Shown: one piece after another, positions 34,500 through 45,769 of the stretch
How the letters are laid out: the number at the start of each line of letters is the position of its first letter
Position numbering within the stretch: the first letter of the stretch is position 1
From: Patiria miniata
Taxonomy: Eukaryota; Echinodermata; Asteroidea; Valvatida; Asterinidae
Direction: 5' to 3'
Length of the DNA stretch: 64,000 nucleotides
Assembly (NCBI RefSeq): GCF_015706575.1
Contig: NW_024037065.1
Location: forward strand, 744,001-808,000
Position numbers and translations under genes: made by a program
The notes under the pieces: model-generated
Databases searched by the model: none
Told to the model about the DNA's origin: nothing
Seen by the model: only the letters and a program-made list of their open reading frames with translations

Positions 34500-36500
34500 G
34501 AATAATTCACGTCAAAATGAAATTACGTCCCGGATTACTTTCATACCAAGTTTAAACCAAATCGGACTTCCGGTTCTGTTCATATAGAGCCTTAAAGTAT
34601 GCTCATTTAGGATGACTTCACTTGATACGTGATGACGTCATGATGACGTCATGATTCAGCATACATCTTCAGATGGTTGTACAACTGTGTGCCAGGTTTG
34701 AAGTCGATCGGACCATATTTTATATAATTTTTGCAAAATTTGATTAATATCAAAATTTGAACAATTCTTTCAAAATCAGATATGACGTCATGATGACGTC
34801 ACTTCAGATTTTGAATGTTTTTATCTGTACCTACCTACCCACCAAGTTTCATAACTTTTATCTATACCTACCTACCCAACAAGTTTCATAACGTTTGGAC
34901 ATACCCTTATATGTGAATCAAAAAATCACGTTTTTGATGACGTCATGATGATGTCACACATTTTACGAAATTTTGTGCATCTATCTATGACCTAACAAAC
35001 CTGCTACAAAAAGAATTTCGAATTTACCACATTCCGTTTATGAGATATGAGTAAAAGGTCCAAAAATTGAATAATTTATATAAAATCACACGATGACGTC
35101 ATCATGACGTCACTGCAATTTTCGTCTATAACACGTCCCGGAATACTTGCATACCAAGTTTGAACCAAATCGGACTTCCGGTTCTGTAGATATTGGGCCT
35201 TAATGTATGCTCTTTGAGGATGACGTCACGTGACATGTGATGACGTCAGCATGACGAAAAGTTTCGGCATACATCTTCAGATGGTGGTCTAAGTGTGCCA
35301 GGTTTGAAGTCTCTCGGATTTGAAAAAAGTCCAAAAGTGCGTTGTAGAACGAAAACACGTGTTATCCTATGGGAAAAAAAGTGGAAGAAAAAAAAAGAGA
35401 GAGAAAAAAAAAAACAAGAGCTGTTTCGGTGTGTACACCGAAACAGCTAAAAAAGGAAAAAAATCTTTAACGACAACAATAGCTGTTTCCAATTGAAAAA
35501 CAACTAAAACTAGATGTGGTTGTCACTGAACAACCACAGAGCTGTTCCCAACTTGTTTTTGATTGTCTATTGGATAGTAGAAAATAATGTAATGATTTTT
35601 GCAAAAATCTCTAACTTTTAAAATTGAAATTATTATCTTACATAATTGCACTTCCGGTAAAAACCGGAAGTAAAGGTCACGAGACCTTGACATATACATT
35701 TTCATTTATAACCCTTCCCTGTCTATATATTTACCAAGTTTGAGATCAATCGGTAGAATAGTTTTATAGTTAAAGGACTATAAAGATTGCCTCATTAAAT
35801 ATTCATGACGTCATAACATCAACACATTAAACTGCCCATTAATAATAATGCTACATATTTATCCTTTAATGTTGCTTAATACTAATACATGTATAAGGTG
35901 TCAACCCAATTAAATTTCTAATTCATTAGATATGATAATTAGGGTCTTAAATTAACACTTCCGGTAACACCGGAAGTAGTGGTCACATGACCCGGATATA
36001 CCAATATTCATCTGTAACACTTCCCAGTCTGTATACCTGCCAGGTTTGAGATCAATCGGTCGAATGGTTCTATAGTTATAGGACTGTAAAGATTGCCTCA
36101 TTAAATATTCATGACGTCATAACATGACAATAATTATGTGCACAGTATAAATAATAATGCAATATAATTATCTGTCAATATAGCTTTGTATCAATGTGAA
36201 GTTTCAACCCAATCAGATTAATAATTCATGAGATATGATATAGGGGTCTAAAATAACCACTTCCGGTAAAACCGGAAGTGAAGGTAACGTGACCTTGACA
36301 TATGAATTCTCATTTATAACACTTCCCTGTCTGTATACCTACCAAATTTGAGATCAATTGGTCAAATAGTTCTATAGTTATAAGGCTGTAAAAATTGAAT
36401 CTATAAATAGATGTCACGTGACCCCTGATGACGTCACGATGACGAAAAGTTTCGGCATACATCTTTAAAATAGTTCCCAAAGTGGTTTGTAGAATAAAAA
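34500..36500 (+). repeat. Repeat block of TGACGTCA and ETS-type palindromes
   Basis: 34621-35260 has paired TGACGTCA octamers roughly every 150 bp. A hairpin cassette lies at 35419-35448. 35640-36440 has three units of about 300 bp, each with CACTTCCGGTAA..CCGGAAGT, a GTCAC(G/A)..GACC box, CAGTCTGTATACCT-type text and ATTCATGACGTCATAA. There is no coding signal. Confidence 0.8.
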
Positions 36501-36509
36501 CGTGTGATA

Positions 36510-37700
36510 TATATTTGAAAATGCATGTGTCTAACTTCCCCTCAAGCAGATCAAAAATGACTGAGACAAGTCTACTGATAGGCGAATGGGGGCGCTATTC
36601 ACTTTATACGGTGTGCCGTTTTATTTTTTTGGTGACGCACAGCTGTCCTTATTTTGATCCCATAAAACTTCAGGCTCTGTGCCATAAGTACAACCGTTAA
36701 AGTTATGTACTGCCCTCTTTTGGCGAGAATGAAGGGACGTAATGTACATTGAACGACGTTTCAAAGCCACGTGTGCGTGCTATACACATTGTGGAAGTCC
36801 TGCGCATGTTTTAAAGCTCTCTACCGCAACTTGGGCAAGGGTATTTTTTGCCGACGTCGCGTCAACTGTGTGAATAATTTGACAAACTGGGAACTTGGCA
36901 CTGTTGAGGCAAATGTTTATGCTATCATTTAATGGGCGATTCAAGATTATATCTGTGCGGATTGATTTTTCAGGAATTTTCTAAGGAAAAAGGGTCTTTT
37001 CATTATAACTTCCGGTCTGATTACGTCATACGCCTAAAACTTTGCACACGTCTTAAGTGGGTCAAGGTCATCATATACACCAATATTTAGGCGATTCCGA
37101 CAAACTTCGCCATAGACATCTATTCAAAATACATTTTTGCTAATTTTCAACCTGTCGCTAGAGGGCGCTCGAAGATTGCATGACGTCATCGGTAGATGAT
37201 TTGAAGAATACTATCAGTCAAGAGACTAACACCGTTGAAAGCAAGTTCATATCTATTACCACTTTCAAATAATAAGCCACTTCCGGTTTTGGCCTTTTTC
37301 GACCGGAAGCAAAGGTCACGTTATTTCACGCACACTGAATAAAATCAAGACCTTAACCTACTCTACCACTTGCCGGCAACATAATGCTGCGGACGCGTAC
37401 GGTTGATTTCTTATGCATTTTTAAATATTAAAATTGTCACAATTTAATTGCCTATAAATAAACACCGGATGACGTCATCATGACGTCATCATTACACAAT
37501 GTTGTTTGAATTAGGGTCTTTGCTTGGACAAAGATTGGTGTAAATGAATAACTGGCAAAGAGTTGAAAATGCCCTCTGAAAATTGACATTTTTTTTTAAA
37601 TTTCTGTGTACAAAGTCTATGGGAAAAATTAAATATTCAAAATTCTATAATAAATCACGTGATGACGTCAGCATGACGAAAAGTTTCGGCATACATCCTC
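36510..37700 (+). repeat. TGACGTCA-rich dispersed repeat, copy 3
   Basis: Colinear with 537-1880: GAGACAAGTCTACTGATAGG, CTGCCCTCTTTTGGCGA, CTAGAGGGCGCTCGAAG, the CTTCCGG/CCGGAAG pair and GATGACGTCATCATGACGTC. The two copies differ by scattered substitutions and small indels. Confidence 0.85.
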
Positions 37701-37828
37701 AGATGATGGTTAATAACTATGCTGAGTTTAAAGTTGATCGGATTAAAAATAATTGCCAAAGTGGCTTGTAGAATAAAAACGTGTACAAAACCTATGGGAA
37801 AAGTGGAAAAAGAAAAAAAAACTAGAGG

Positions 37829-37862
37829 TCTATGTCTGTTTGCAACAGAACATAGGGCTTTT
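37829..37862 (+). repeat. Hairpin cassette, CTATGT type
   Basis: CTATGTCTGTTTGCAACAG.ACATAG forms a hairpin and is followed by GGCTTTTCCGC. The same cassette lies at 39932-39957, and a broken one starts near 49397. Confidence 0.7.
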
Positions 37863-38010
37863 CCGCATTATGTTTTTTTTTAAATTAAGGTCATGTTTTT
37901 CTGTTTTGTGCAAAACTGTGTGCATTTACGTTTTGTTTAACAAACCTCATTCAAATGGAAATTTGATTTTGGCATATTGCATTTGTCATATATAAAATAT
38001 ATATATAATC

Positions 38011-39180
38011 ACAAGATGACGTCATTATGACGTCACCTCAATATTTATTGGTAACACATCCCGGCATGCCCCCATACCAAGTTTTAACCCAATCTAAATT
38101 ACTATTGATGAGATATAGGGGCTTAAAATATACAAACGATGACATCACATGTCTAATGATGACATCATTGAAACAATACTTGGCAGTGCTCATTATTTTA
38201 TTGCGGTTTTAGTCTGTACCAAGTTTGAAAACAATCGGATTAATGAAAGTGTTAAATTTTGTAAGCAGAATAAAATTGGCAATATTAAAAAAATCGTAAA
38301 AAAATCTACTGATGACGTCATCGTGACGTATTTCAGATGTTGTGTACTAGTGTTATTATCTACCCACCCACCAAGTTTCATGACGATCGGACATTATCTT
38401 ATATGTGTTTCAAAAAAGCGCATATTTGATGACATCATCATGACGTCACACATTTTTCAAAATGTTGTACATATACCTATTGCCTTACAAACCTAATACA
38501 AAAAGAATTTTAAATTTAACATATTGGGTTCGTGATATATGGTTTAAAGGTCCAAAATTTCAAAAATCTATATAAAATCACACGATGACGTCATGATGAC
38601 GTCACCTCAATATTTATTTGTAACACATCCCGGCCTACCCCCATACCAAGTTTCAACCCAACCTGACGTACTGTTCATGAGATATAGGGGCTTAAAATAT
38701 ACAAGTTAACGATGACGTCACAAGTCTAATGATGACGTCATCGTAACAATACTTGGCAGTTCTCATTATTTTATTGTGGTTTTAGTCCGTACCAAGTTTG
38801 AAAAAAATCGGATTGATAAAAGTGTGAAATTTTCTAAGCAGAATAAAATTGGCAATATTAAAAAAATCTTTAAAAATCGACCGATGACGTCATCGTGACG
38901 TCATTCAAGATTGTGTGTACTAGTGTTATTATCTACCCACCCACCAAGTTTCAAGACGATCGGACATTCCCTTATATGTGTTTCAAAAAATCGCATTTTT
39001 GCTGACGTCATTATGACGTCACACATTTTTTCAAATTTTGTGCATTTATCTATTGCCCAGCGAACCTAATACAAAAAGAATTTTGAATTTATCATATTGC
39101 GTTAGTGAGATATGGCTTAAAGGTCCAAATCTTCAAAAATCTATATAAAATCACACGATGACGTCATGATGACGTCACCT
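38011..39180 (+). repeat. ~570-bp tandem duplication in the TGACGTCA repeat
   Basis: GATGACGTCA.TATGACGTCA.CCTCAAT starts at 38015, 38583 and 39156. Between them two full units of about 570 bp share the same series of boxes in order (ACACATCCCGGC, ACCAAGTTT, ACTTGGCAGT, CCACCCACCAAGTTTCA). Confidence 0.85.
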
Positions 39181-39499
39181 CAATTTTCGTCTATAACACA
39201 TCCCGATCTACCTACATACCGAGTTTCAACTCAATCGGACTGACAGTTCTGTAGATATAGGACTTTGTAATATGCACATGAATGATGACGTCACGTGACC
39301 CATGATGACGTCATCATGACGTCTATCTTCGCGAACGACCTTTGCTATATGTTCTGTGACTATGTTAAGTTTTGATGTCATATGACTTTGTTTTATGCCA
39401 AAAGTGTTTGCTAGAAAAAACGTGCACAAAGTCTATGGCATTTTGGTTGGAAGTCCCAAGAGGAAAAAAAAAATAAAAAGAAAAAAAATTCGTAGAGAA

Positions 39500-39960
39500 A
39501 CAAAGGCTTTTCCGCAACTTTGCGGAAAAGCCAAATAGAAAAAAAAAAAAAGGAAAAAAAAAAACTTTAACGAAAACAAGAGCTGTTCCCAATTGAAATT
39601 GGGAACAGCTAAAAATAACAAAAACAAGAGCTGTTCCGGCGTGTACACCGAAACAGCTAATTAAATATAACTCTGGAAAAGATTGCGCCAAACATGATTT
39701 TACCATGCCACAGATGTTAATCTATATGAAAAAAATATTCTAAGCTGCAAAAATTAAGTTTTTAAAATCGGTTTTCAAGAAACGTGGAAGTAGACACTTA
39801 CTGAAGAATGACCCACATTACCTGTCGACCAAAAACAGGATCGGTTGGCTGGTTCGAATCTGATGTACATAGCAGCGGGTACCACATTATAAAATGGAAT
39901 TTTGCGTTGGTGACATTATCAAACTATAAATCTATGTCTGTTTGCAACAGAACATAGGGT
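39500..39960 (+). repeat. Hairpin cassette array 2
   Basis: Cassettes are GGCTTTTCCGC.../GCGGAAAAGCC (39505-39532), AGCTGTTCCCAATT/AATTGGGAACAGCT (39581-39610), AGCTGTTCCGGCGTG/CACCGAAACAGCT (39629-39658) and CTATGTCTGTTTG/CAACAG.ACATAG (39932-39957). ACAAG precedes the AGCTGTT types. A SINE-like scrap follows at 39830-39925. Confidence 0.8.
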
Positions 39961-39974
39961 TTTTTTCCGTATTA

Positions 39975-40560
39975 TGATTTGTTTTTATCAGTTATATGTC
40001 CCTGACTACGCATGAACATAAAATCTGTCAAAGTTAGCCGAAAATCGGCTAAAACGGTCACTGTGGACAGGATTTGACGTCGGCAACACGTGCGCCGCGG
40101 GCTGACTGACATACGATATGTACAAGTTCATATCAATTACCATTTTTAAATAATAAGGCACTTCCGGTTTTGGCCTTTTTCGACCGGAAGCAAGGGTCAC
40201 GTGATTTCACGCACACTGAATGAAATAAAGAGCCTAACCTACTCTACCACTTGCCGGCACCAGAATGCTACGGACGCGTACGGTTGATTTTTTATGCATT
40301 TTTAAATAATAAAAGTGTCACAATTTAATTGCCCATTAAAAAACACAGGATGACGTCATCATGACGTCATCGTTACACAATGTTGTTTGAGTTAGGGCCT
40401 TTACTTGGACAAATATTTGTGTAAATGAATTACTGGCAAAGAGTCAAAAATGCCCTTTGAAAATGGACATTTTTTTTTTAATTTCTAGGTACAAAGTCTA
40501 TGGGAAAAAATTAATATTCAAAAATCTATAATAAATTAGTCGATGAATATCCATACATCT
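39975..40560 (+). repeat. Repeat family pieces, copy 4
   Basis: 39975-40135 matches 3411-3520 (GTTAGCCGAAAATCGGCTAA). 40110-40550 matches 1440-1880 with the CTTCCGG/CCGGAAG pair and a TGACGTCATCATGACGTCAT box. A cassette GGCATTTCCGCA../TGCGGAACAGCC lies at 40715-40743. Confidence 0.75.
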
Positions 40561-40769
40561 ATGCTGTATGGACTATGCTAATGCCAACTTTGAACGATAT
40601 GCAACAGAGTTTAATGACAAAAGTGGCGTGTAGATTTAAGGTGTACAAAGTTTATGGGCTTTTTGGAAAAAAAGGGGAGGAAGGGAAAAAAATCAGAACT
40701 TTTTTAAAAAAGAAAGGCATTTCCGCAACTATGCGGAACAGCCACTTAGGTTTTGCCTTCACCGACGTT

Positions 40770-40945
40770 TAAACATACCAAGTATACCAAGTATGTTACC
40801 TCCCGAGTGAAAGCTAGAAAAAAATCAATCGGTTGGGACTCGAACCCACGACCTCCTGCTGTCAAGTGCAGATGTCTCACCACTCGACCACAAACGGGAT
40901 CGGTTGGCTGGTTGGAATCTGATGTTCATAGCAGCGGGTACCGCT
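40770..40945 (-). repeat. tRNA-derived SINE, copy 1
   Basis: On the minus strand GTGGTCGAGTGGTGAGACAT (A-box region) is followed by GGAGGTCGTGGGTTCGAGTC (B box), then a tail with CTTTCACTCGGGAGGTAAC. The same body and tail occur in plus orientation at 47645-47785. No aminoacyl acceptor stem closes, so this is a SINE and not a tRNA gene. Confidence 0.7.
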
Positions 40946-41005
40946 TTTGCGTGGGGTGACATGACGCAAAATGTCACACGACGCAAAATTCAATCGTATA
41001 ATAGT

Positions 41006-41830
41006 TTAAACACAAACGTCACAACACCAGTCCAACTCTGCAATTTCCTCCTCGGACATACTTTCTATGCCGTCGATTCCGGTGCACCTCTGTGTACTGT
41101 GAAACCAGCGCCTGCACTCAGTTTTCCAGTTTGGCTTATTGTCGTATGGCTCACGACATGAGCTGCAAATATCCTCGTTGATCATGTCAACGTTAGATTC
41201 GTCAGAATCTGAGTTTTCCGTAATCGTCGATCTCTTCGACATGCTTCCTTGCTTTGATCCAGCTTTCTTCTGGTTCCTGCCTCCTTCCCGGCTCCGCTGA
41301 CCTTACGTTCACGTTTTTGCTTCTTCTCCCGTTGCTCGTCTTCTTTTTCTTTCTGTACTTCTCTCTAAGATATGCCACACTTCTATCTCCAGAGACAGCT
41401 TCAGGGAGCTTTTAAGTCTGCCTGGTGACATTGGTCTTGGGGGAGTGGATTGCTACCGGGTACCGCAAATGGTTGGCAAATACCTATGATGATGAACTTG
41501 CCAGGGTCGGGTTGGAATTTTTTTCCCTTTTATTTGGTGCTTGTCCAGATGGGTCTGGGGTGTTGGCTGTGCCCGATGGGCCGGAAGTGTTTGCTGCGCC
41601 CGATGGGCCGGGGGTGTTAGCTGTGCCCGATGGGCCGGAAGTGTTTGCTGCGCCCGATGGGCCGGGGGTGTTAGCTGTGCCCGATGGGCCGGAGGTGTTG
41701 GCAGTGTAGGCAGTGGGCTGAGGTTTTGAAGCATAAATATCTTTTGTCCTCTGTTGAAGACTCGATCCAATGTCTTTGTACCACTGTTGGATCTTGTTGA
41801 CTTTAGCATTGTTATAGGCTTAAATGTTGT
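41006..41830 (-). pseudogene. C-terminal remnant of a pogo-like transposase
   Basis: Reading the minus strand downwards gives a hydrophilic start, then 9-residue repeats (TANTPGPSG / AANTSGPSG, 41551-41707). A charged KEKEDEQREKKQKRER stretch comes next (around 41320). After a frame change comes a PHD-like zinc finger ending the frame at 41006 (ICSSCREPYDNKPNWKTECR, WFHSTQRC, WCCDVC). Pogo/Tigger and jerky-like transposases of invertebrates often end in a Pro/Ser linker, a Lys/Glu-rich coil and such a finger. The DDE core is not found upstream, so only the tail remains. A host protein with a PHD tail is the alternative. Confidence 0.5.
41551..41707 (-). repeat. 27-bp coding minisatellite
   Basis: Units of 27 bp (GGCCCATCGGGC.CAGC.AACAC.CCC on the minus strand) repeat about six times. 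Two alternating types give a 54-bp higher-order unit. On the minus strand they encode GPSG(T/A)ANT(P/S). Confidence 0.85.
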
Positions 41831-42467
41831 AGTGTGAAAAGTTTAGACTATGGGTATTTAACACATGTCAGACCCGTGTACAACACTGAGTTTTTTCGTA
41901 GTGTGAAAATGCCTATTGTCTGGGATTATATCGGTTATTCTTTGCTGTGCTTTTGTGTTTAATAATCAAATAATGTTTTCCATAACTCTTTTTTTTATTA
42001 AAGCAGAGCCCGATTGCAAGCACAACAGAACTCAAACCATCAAACCCCAACGACATTGTTTTGTTGGAATCTGTCGGGGTGAGTACAGTACCCCTTAACT
42101 GACATTCTTTTACATTGGGTTGGCACAAACAACAACAAACAACAACAAACAAAAATTACTGTACCATTCCAACAACCACCGCCTTCAGGTGTGACTTGCA
42201 CCGTTTTACGTGGAGCTTCAGCTGCTGTCCTGTGAGCTATGCTGTAAATAAATGAACAAATGGCTCTTGCGGATTTTCTATTTGGCACAATGACAAAACT
42301 GAAGACTTCAATCATTTTATTAAAATTCACTTCATTAATTTGTTTTTGTTCTACACTTTCTACTTTATGAACAGTAATGGCCAAATTGGGGGGGGGGGGG
42401 TTGAAATGGAGCACATGCAAAAGTAACATTTAATATAATTTTCCTTCTTAAAAAAAAGACTTCTTAC

Positions 42468-42500
42468 TCATCATCTGAAGCTGCTTCAGTTATCAATGGT
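42468..42500 (-). CDS. Acidic microexon n (33 bp)
   Basis: Acceptor TTTTACAG|ACC and donor GATGA|GTAAGA. Reads PLITEAASDDE in phase 2. A frame-keeping chain l-m-n could give an alternatively spliced acidic tail. Confidence 0.4.
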
Positions 42501-42689
42501 CTGTAAAAATAGGGATCAAAAACATTTCTTGTTTAAGAGTGCACATTCTTGTTTCAAAAATAGTAAGCAGAGCAAAGATAAGGTACCAGTTCTATACTGG
42601 TACCTTATCATAATCTCTCAAATATCCATAGCAATGATGTATAAACTTCATTTTATTGAAAAGAGGACATGGTTCCAAACTTTTTAAAA

Positions 42690-42935
42690 GAGGAAACCCT
42701 AAACTCTTACCAGATATAAAAGAGGACGTCAGATCCTTTTCCCAGTTATAAAGAGGACATCCTGACCTTTATAAAAGAGGACATCCCATATTTTGCAGAT
42801 ATGAAAGAGGACACCCTGACCTTTTTTCCAGATATAGAGGACATCCTGACATTTTTTCCAGATATAGAGGACATCCAGACCTTTTTTTCAGATATAGGCC
42901 TAAAAGAGGACATCCCGACCTTCTCCAGATACATG
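42690..42935 (+). repeat. ~30-bp minisatellite
   Basis: About seven units of AAAGAGGACATCC.GACCTTTTTTCCAGATAT with length variation (about 28-38 bp). Not coding on either strand in a consistent frame. Confidence 0.85.
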
Positions 42936-43224
42936 TCATTTTTCTGAAATATTGAGTGGATTGATACTTTTCTGAAATATTGAGTGGATATGATGTTCAT
43001 GTACATTGTACTTTAGTAAAAAAAAAAAAGGAGGTTTACAAGGTCTACACCTTCTATTTCCTTAAGAAATGAAAAACAAAATTCAGATTTGTTAATCTTG
43101 CTTCCTTAAAAAATAACTGCTCTATAAAAAATACTCACTTATCCTTTAATTTTTATAATTTTTATTACTATATAGTAATACGGTTAAAATGGTAACATTT
43201 ATCTGGAAAATGCAAAATCTATGG

Positions 43225-43500
43225 GCCTTGAAGAGCCTTGACTCAAAATTCCAAGGCCCTGAACCCTCAAGGCCAAGGCCAAGGCTTTTGCCCTCAAGCC
43301 TCGAGGCCAAGGCCAAGGCCCTAAAATCCAGCCTTAAGGCAGCCTTAAGGCCAAGGCCCAGCATCAAGGCACTACATCACTGGTGCCATGTGACTATAAT
43401 AAGTTCTATATTAATAGTAATTTTATAAAACAGGGCCTTGAGGGTCTTGGCCTTGAGGGTCAAAGCCTTGGCCTTGAGGGTCAAAGCCTTTGCTCCAACA
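43225..43500. repeat. GGCCAAGG simple repeat with opposed arms
   Basis: 43225-43375 is rich in AAGGCC/CAAGG words. 43432-43498 has GGCCTTGAGGGTC repeats that are partly their reverse complement, so the two parts could pair across about 55 bp. Confidence 0.75.
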
Positions 43501-43504
43501 CTGA

Positions 43505-44460
43505 AATGTGGTCAACATCACTGGAAAAAATCGTTTCATGACAAACAAAATGCTCTATACCTTTAGTGTTAAAACTTGTGAAATTTTTCCAAAAATCGCA
43601 TTTCATCAATAATATATTGCCAATTAAAATGTCCGAAAAGACATGTTAATTTATCTGAAAGAAATCCAATTTATCTCCAAATTAAAGGGACAGATAACGC
43701 TTTTAAGCATCAACGATTGCACATCGATAACTTGACTTCATTACTCGCATCTAATAACTGCGCACTGATAAAACCTATCTTGTCGTAAATTATATTTTTT
43801 AAAAAGGAGCAGCGCCGTAACATGACTTTTTATGCAGCATATAGGGAGGTTGTTGGTCACCAATTAAAAAGACGGCGACAATAAGCGTGTTCAAAGGCCG
43901 CTTGCATTCAAGCTTTAAACATCGGAGGCTTGCGGTCATAGTGCTGTAGCTATGGACATTCCCAAGGGATTGGTATGTTAATGGTTAATAGTCAAAATGT
44001 AAATCGCCCAAGAGTTCTGACTCCTTGGGTCCTAGCTCTATGGTATCACGTACGGCTGGTTGCAAGCATCAAAGATGGCTTTTCACCGTACTTCTTACCG
44101 CTCGGTACATGATCCTTTATGTGGTTTCACTTTGTTAATGACTTTCTTAAATGATAATTAATTTCAGCAACATCTCTTTTTTATACCAGTAAATTAAATA
44201 CACGTGAATCTTGTTTTTATTCTTTATTGGCTCAACGTAAGCTGCTCTGTGTATAAGCCGCAGTAAACTTAATTATGGGCAAAATCAACGAATAGGTTAA
44301 GCCGCGGCTTTATTCCGAAAATTACGGTACCTATCCTATTTTCAAATGCCATGTAATTAGAAGCATAATTAATTGGGGTTTTTTGGCGCTAGAATCAATA
44401 TCATGACTGTAGGCCACACATAATGGAAAAGCAAAACCATTGCATTCTTGAAAAGAAGTG
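43505..44460. other. Intron-like sequence without other features
   Basis: No coding, RNA or clear repeat structure was found. A stretch of mixed sequence near 43850-44060 has higher GC but no conserved frame. Confidence 0.45.
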
Positions 44461-44470
44461 TTCTACTCAC

Positions 44471-44497
44471 TCGTCATCTGAACCACAGTTCGATGTT
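44471..44497 (-). CDS. Acidic microexon m (27 bp)
   Basis: Acceptor ATTTTACAG|AAC and donor GACGA|GTGAGT. Reads TSNCGSDDE in the same phase as microexons l and n. TTCAGATGA.GA is shared with microexon n. Confidence 0.4.
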
Positions 44498-44671
44498 CTG
44501 TAAAATAAAAAGAAGAATAGAAAACATACATGTAAGTTGTGTTTCAGTGCATTTGACATGTACACGCATGTTTGTTTATTGTTTCAAGTAAATTAGCAAC
44601 TGTTGGGTAACAAAATGTACATGTACCTTCAATTTCAGACTGTTGAAAACATGTATGAATTAGATAATAAG

Positions 44672-45642
44672 TGTGGCGGGAACCCCCGGGCCAACCAAAG
44701 TCTGACTCCTAGTGGGGTGAAGACAATCTTCCCAAACCAAGGCTCTTCCCTAGACGAGAGATCACACAGAGCGACCTTCAAGGCTAAGGGTGCAGGTCCC
44801 TTTTGGTGGAAATCTACCGCCCGATTATGAATGAGTGTTGATTATTTATCTCTGTAATTAATTGCACAATAAACCTCTAAACATAAACACCGGAAGCAGA
44901 ATTGTCGGTAATCTCGAACAACAATGATCGTAATGTATTCAACAATAATCAAGTACAACAATCAGAATGTGATTCGGTGGGTTGTTTTATTAACAGGGTC
45001 CTTAGTTACCGGAGATAGCCCGCTGCTTGCCTATGCAACAACGCCCACAGCATTAAGCACTAGACAACAATGGCAGCAATGAGCAACTATGCACAGCGCT
45101 AGGAATGAATCCCTGAGTCAGCAATACACAGCGTTACAAGCACACAACAGCCGCTTAGCAATGTATACAGTCCTAAAGAAGGGTACCCGCTACGCCGTGT
45201 GTGTCAGCCAGAATTCAGCTACACATACCAGCGCATCCCCAGTACAGCTACACAGACTTTGTACACAAATCGCCTAAGCAATTTCACATAAGCAGAGCAC
45301 AAGTAATTTACCTACTTCTCTGCCCGCTGTCGCAGCTACGCTCTAGCCCGCTACCTCCAGACACCCGGCACTCAACACCTAAAACAGCTGACCCCCGAAC
45401 CTAGACACACAAGTATCTCACCTTACAACGATATCCACAACTAGCTGTATCAATCAGTTCCAACAACTAAACCGCTAAAACGCTACCAAAACCAAACTGG
45501 TGCGCTAAACCTATGGGGAAAATTAGCCAATCACGTACGCGCAGCAGCCCACGGAGCTCGTAAGCTCCGCCCGGTCACTGCACACAAGTGATTAAGCGTT
45601 AGTGCTATGGTATGACGTCACAACTAAACACTTTCCGCCACA
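44672..45642. mobile_element. Solo LTR (971 bp)
   Basis: The ends TGTGGCGGG and CCGCCACA are short TG...CA inverted repeats. They are flanked by a 4-bp direct repeat TAAG at 44668-44671 and 45643-45646. AATAAA near 44872 could be the polyadenylation signal. No internal coding region exists, as expected after LTR-LTR recombination. Superfamily not determined (4-bp duplication fits Gypsy-like elements). Confidence 0.6.
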
Positions 45643-45729
45643 TAAGTAAGCCTTGCTGGAGCATCTCAATTAAGGTTGCACATAATAGGAAAGCTCATTG
45701 CTCGCTTGAAAAAAATCTGCTCAACTCAC

Positions 45730-45765
45730 TTATCTTCTTCAGCTGGTTTACTGATGGTTGATGGT
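45730..45765 (-). CDS. Acidic microexon l (36 bp)
   Basis: Acceptor CTTTTCAG|ACC and donor GATAA|GTGAGT. With the first A completing a codon it reads PSTISKPAEEDK. Length is a multiple of three and phase is 2-2, as for the next two microexons. Confidence 0.4.
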
Positions 45766-45769
45766 CTGA

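Noticed and set aside
40827..40925. tRNA-like sequence on the minus strand
   Set aside because: A and B boxes are present, but the acceptor stem does not close and the same sequence with the same tail occurs at 47.65 kb, so it is called a SINE.
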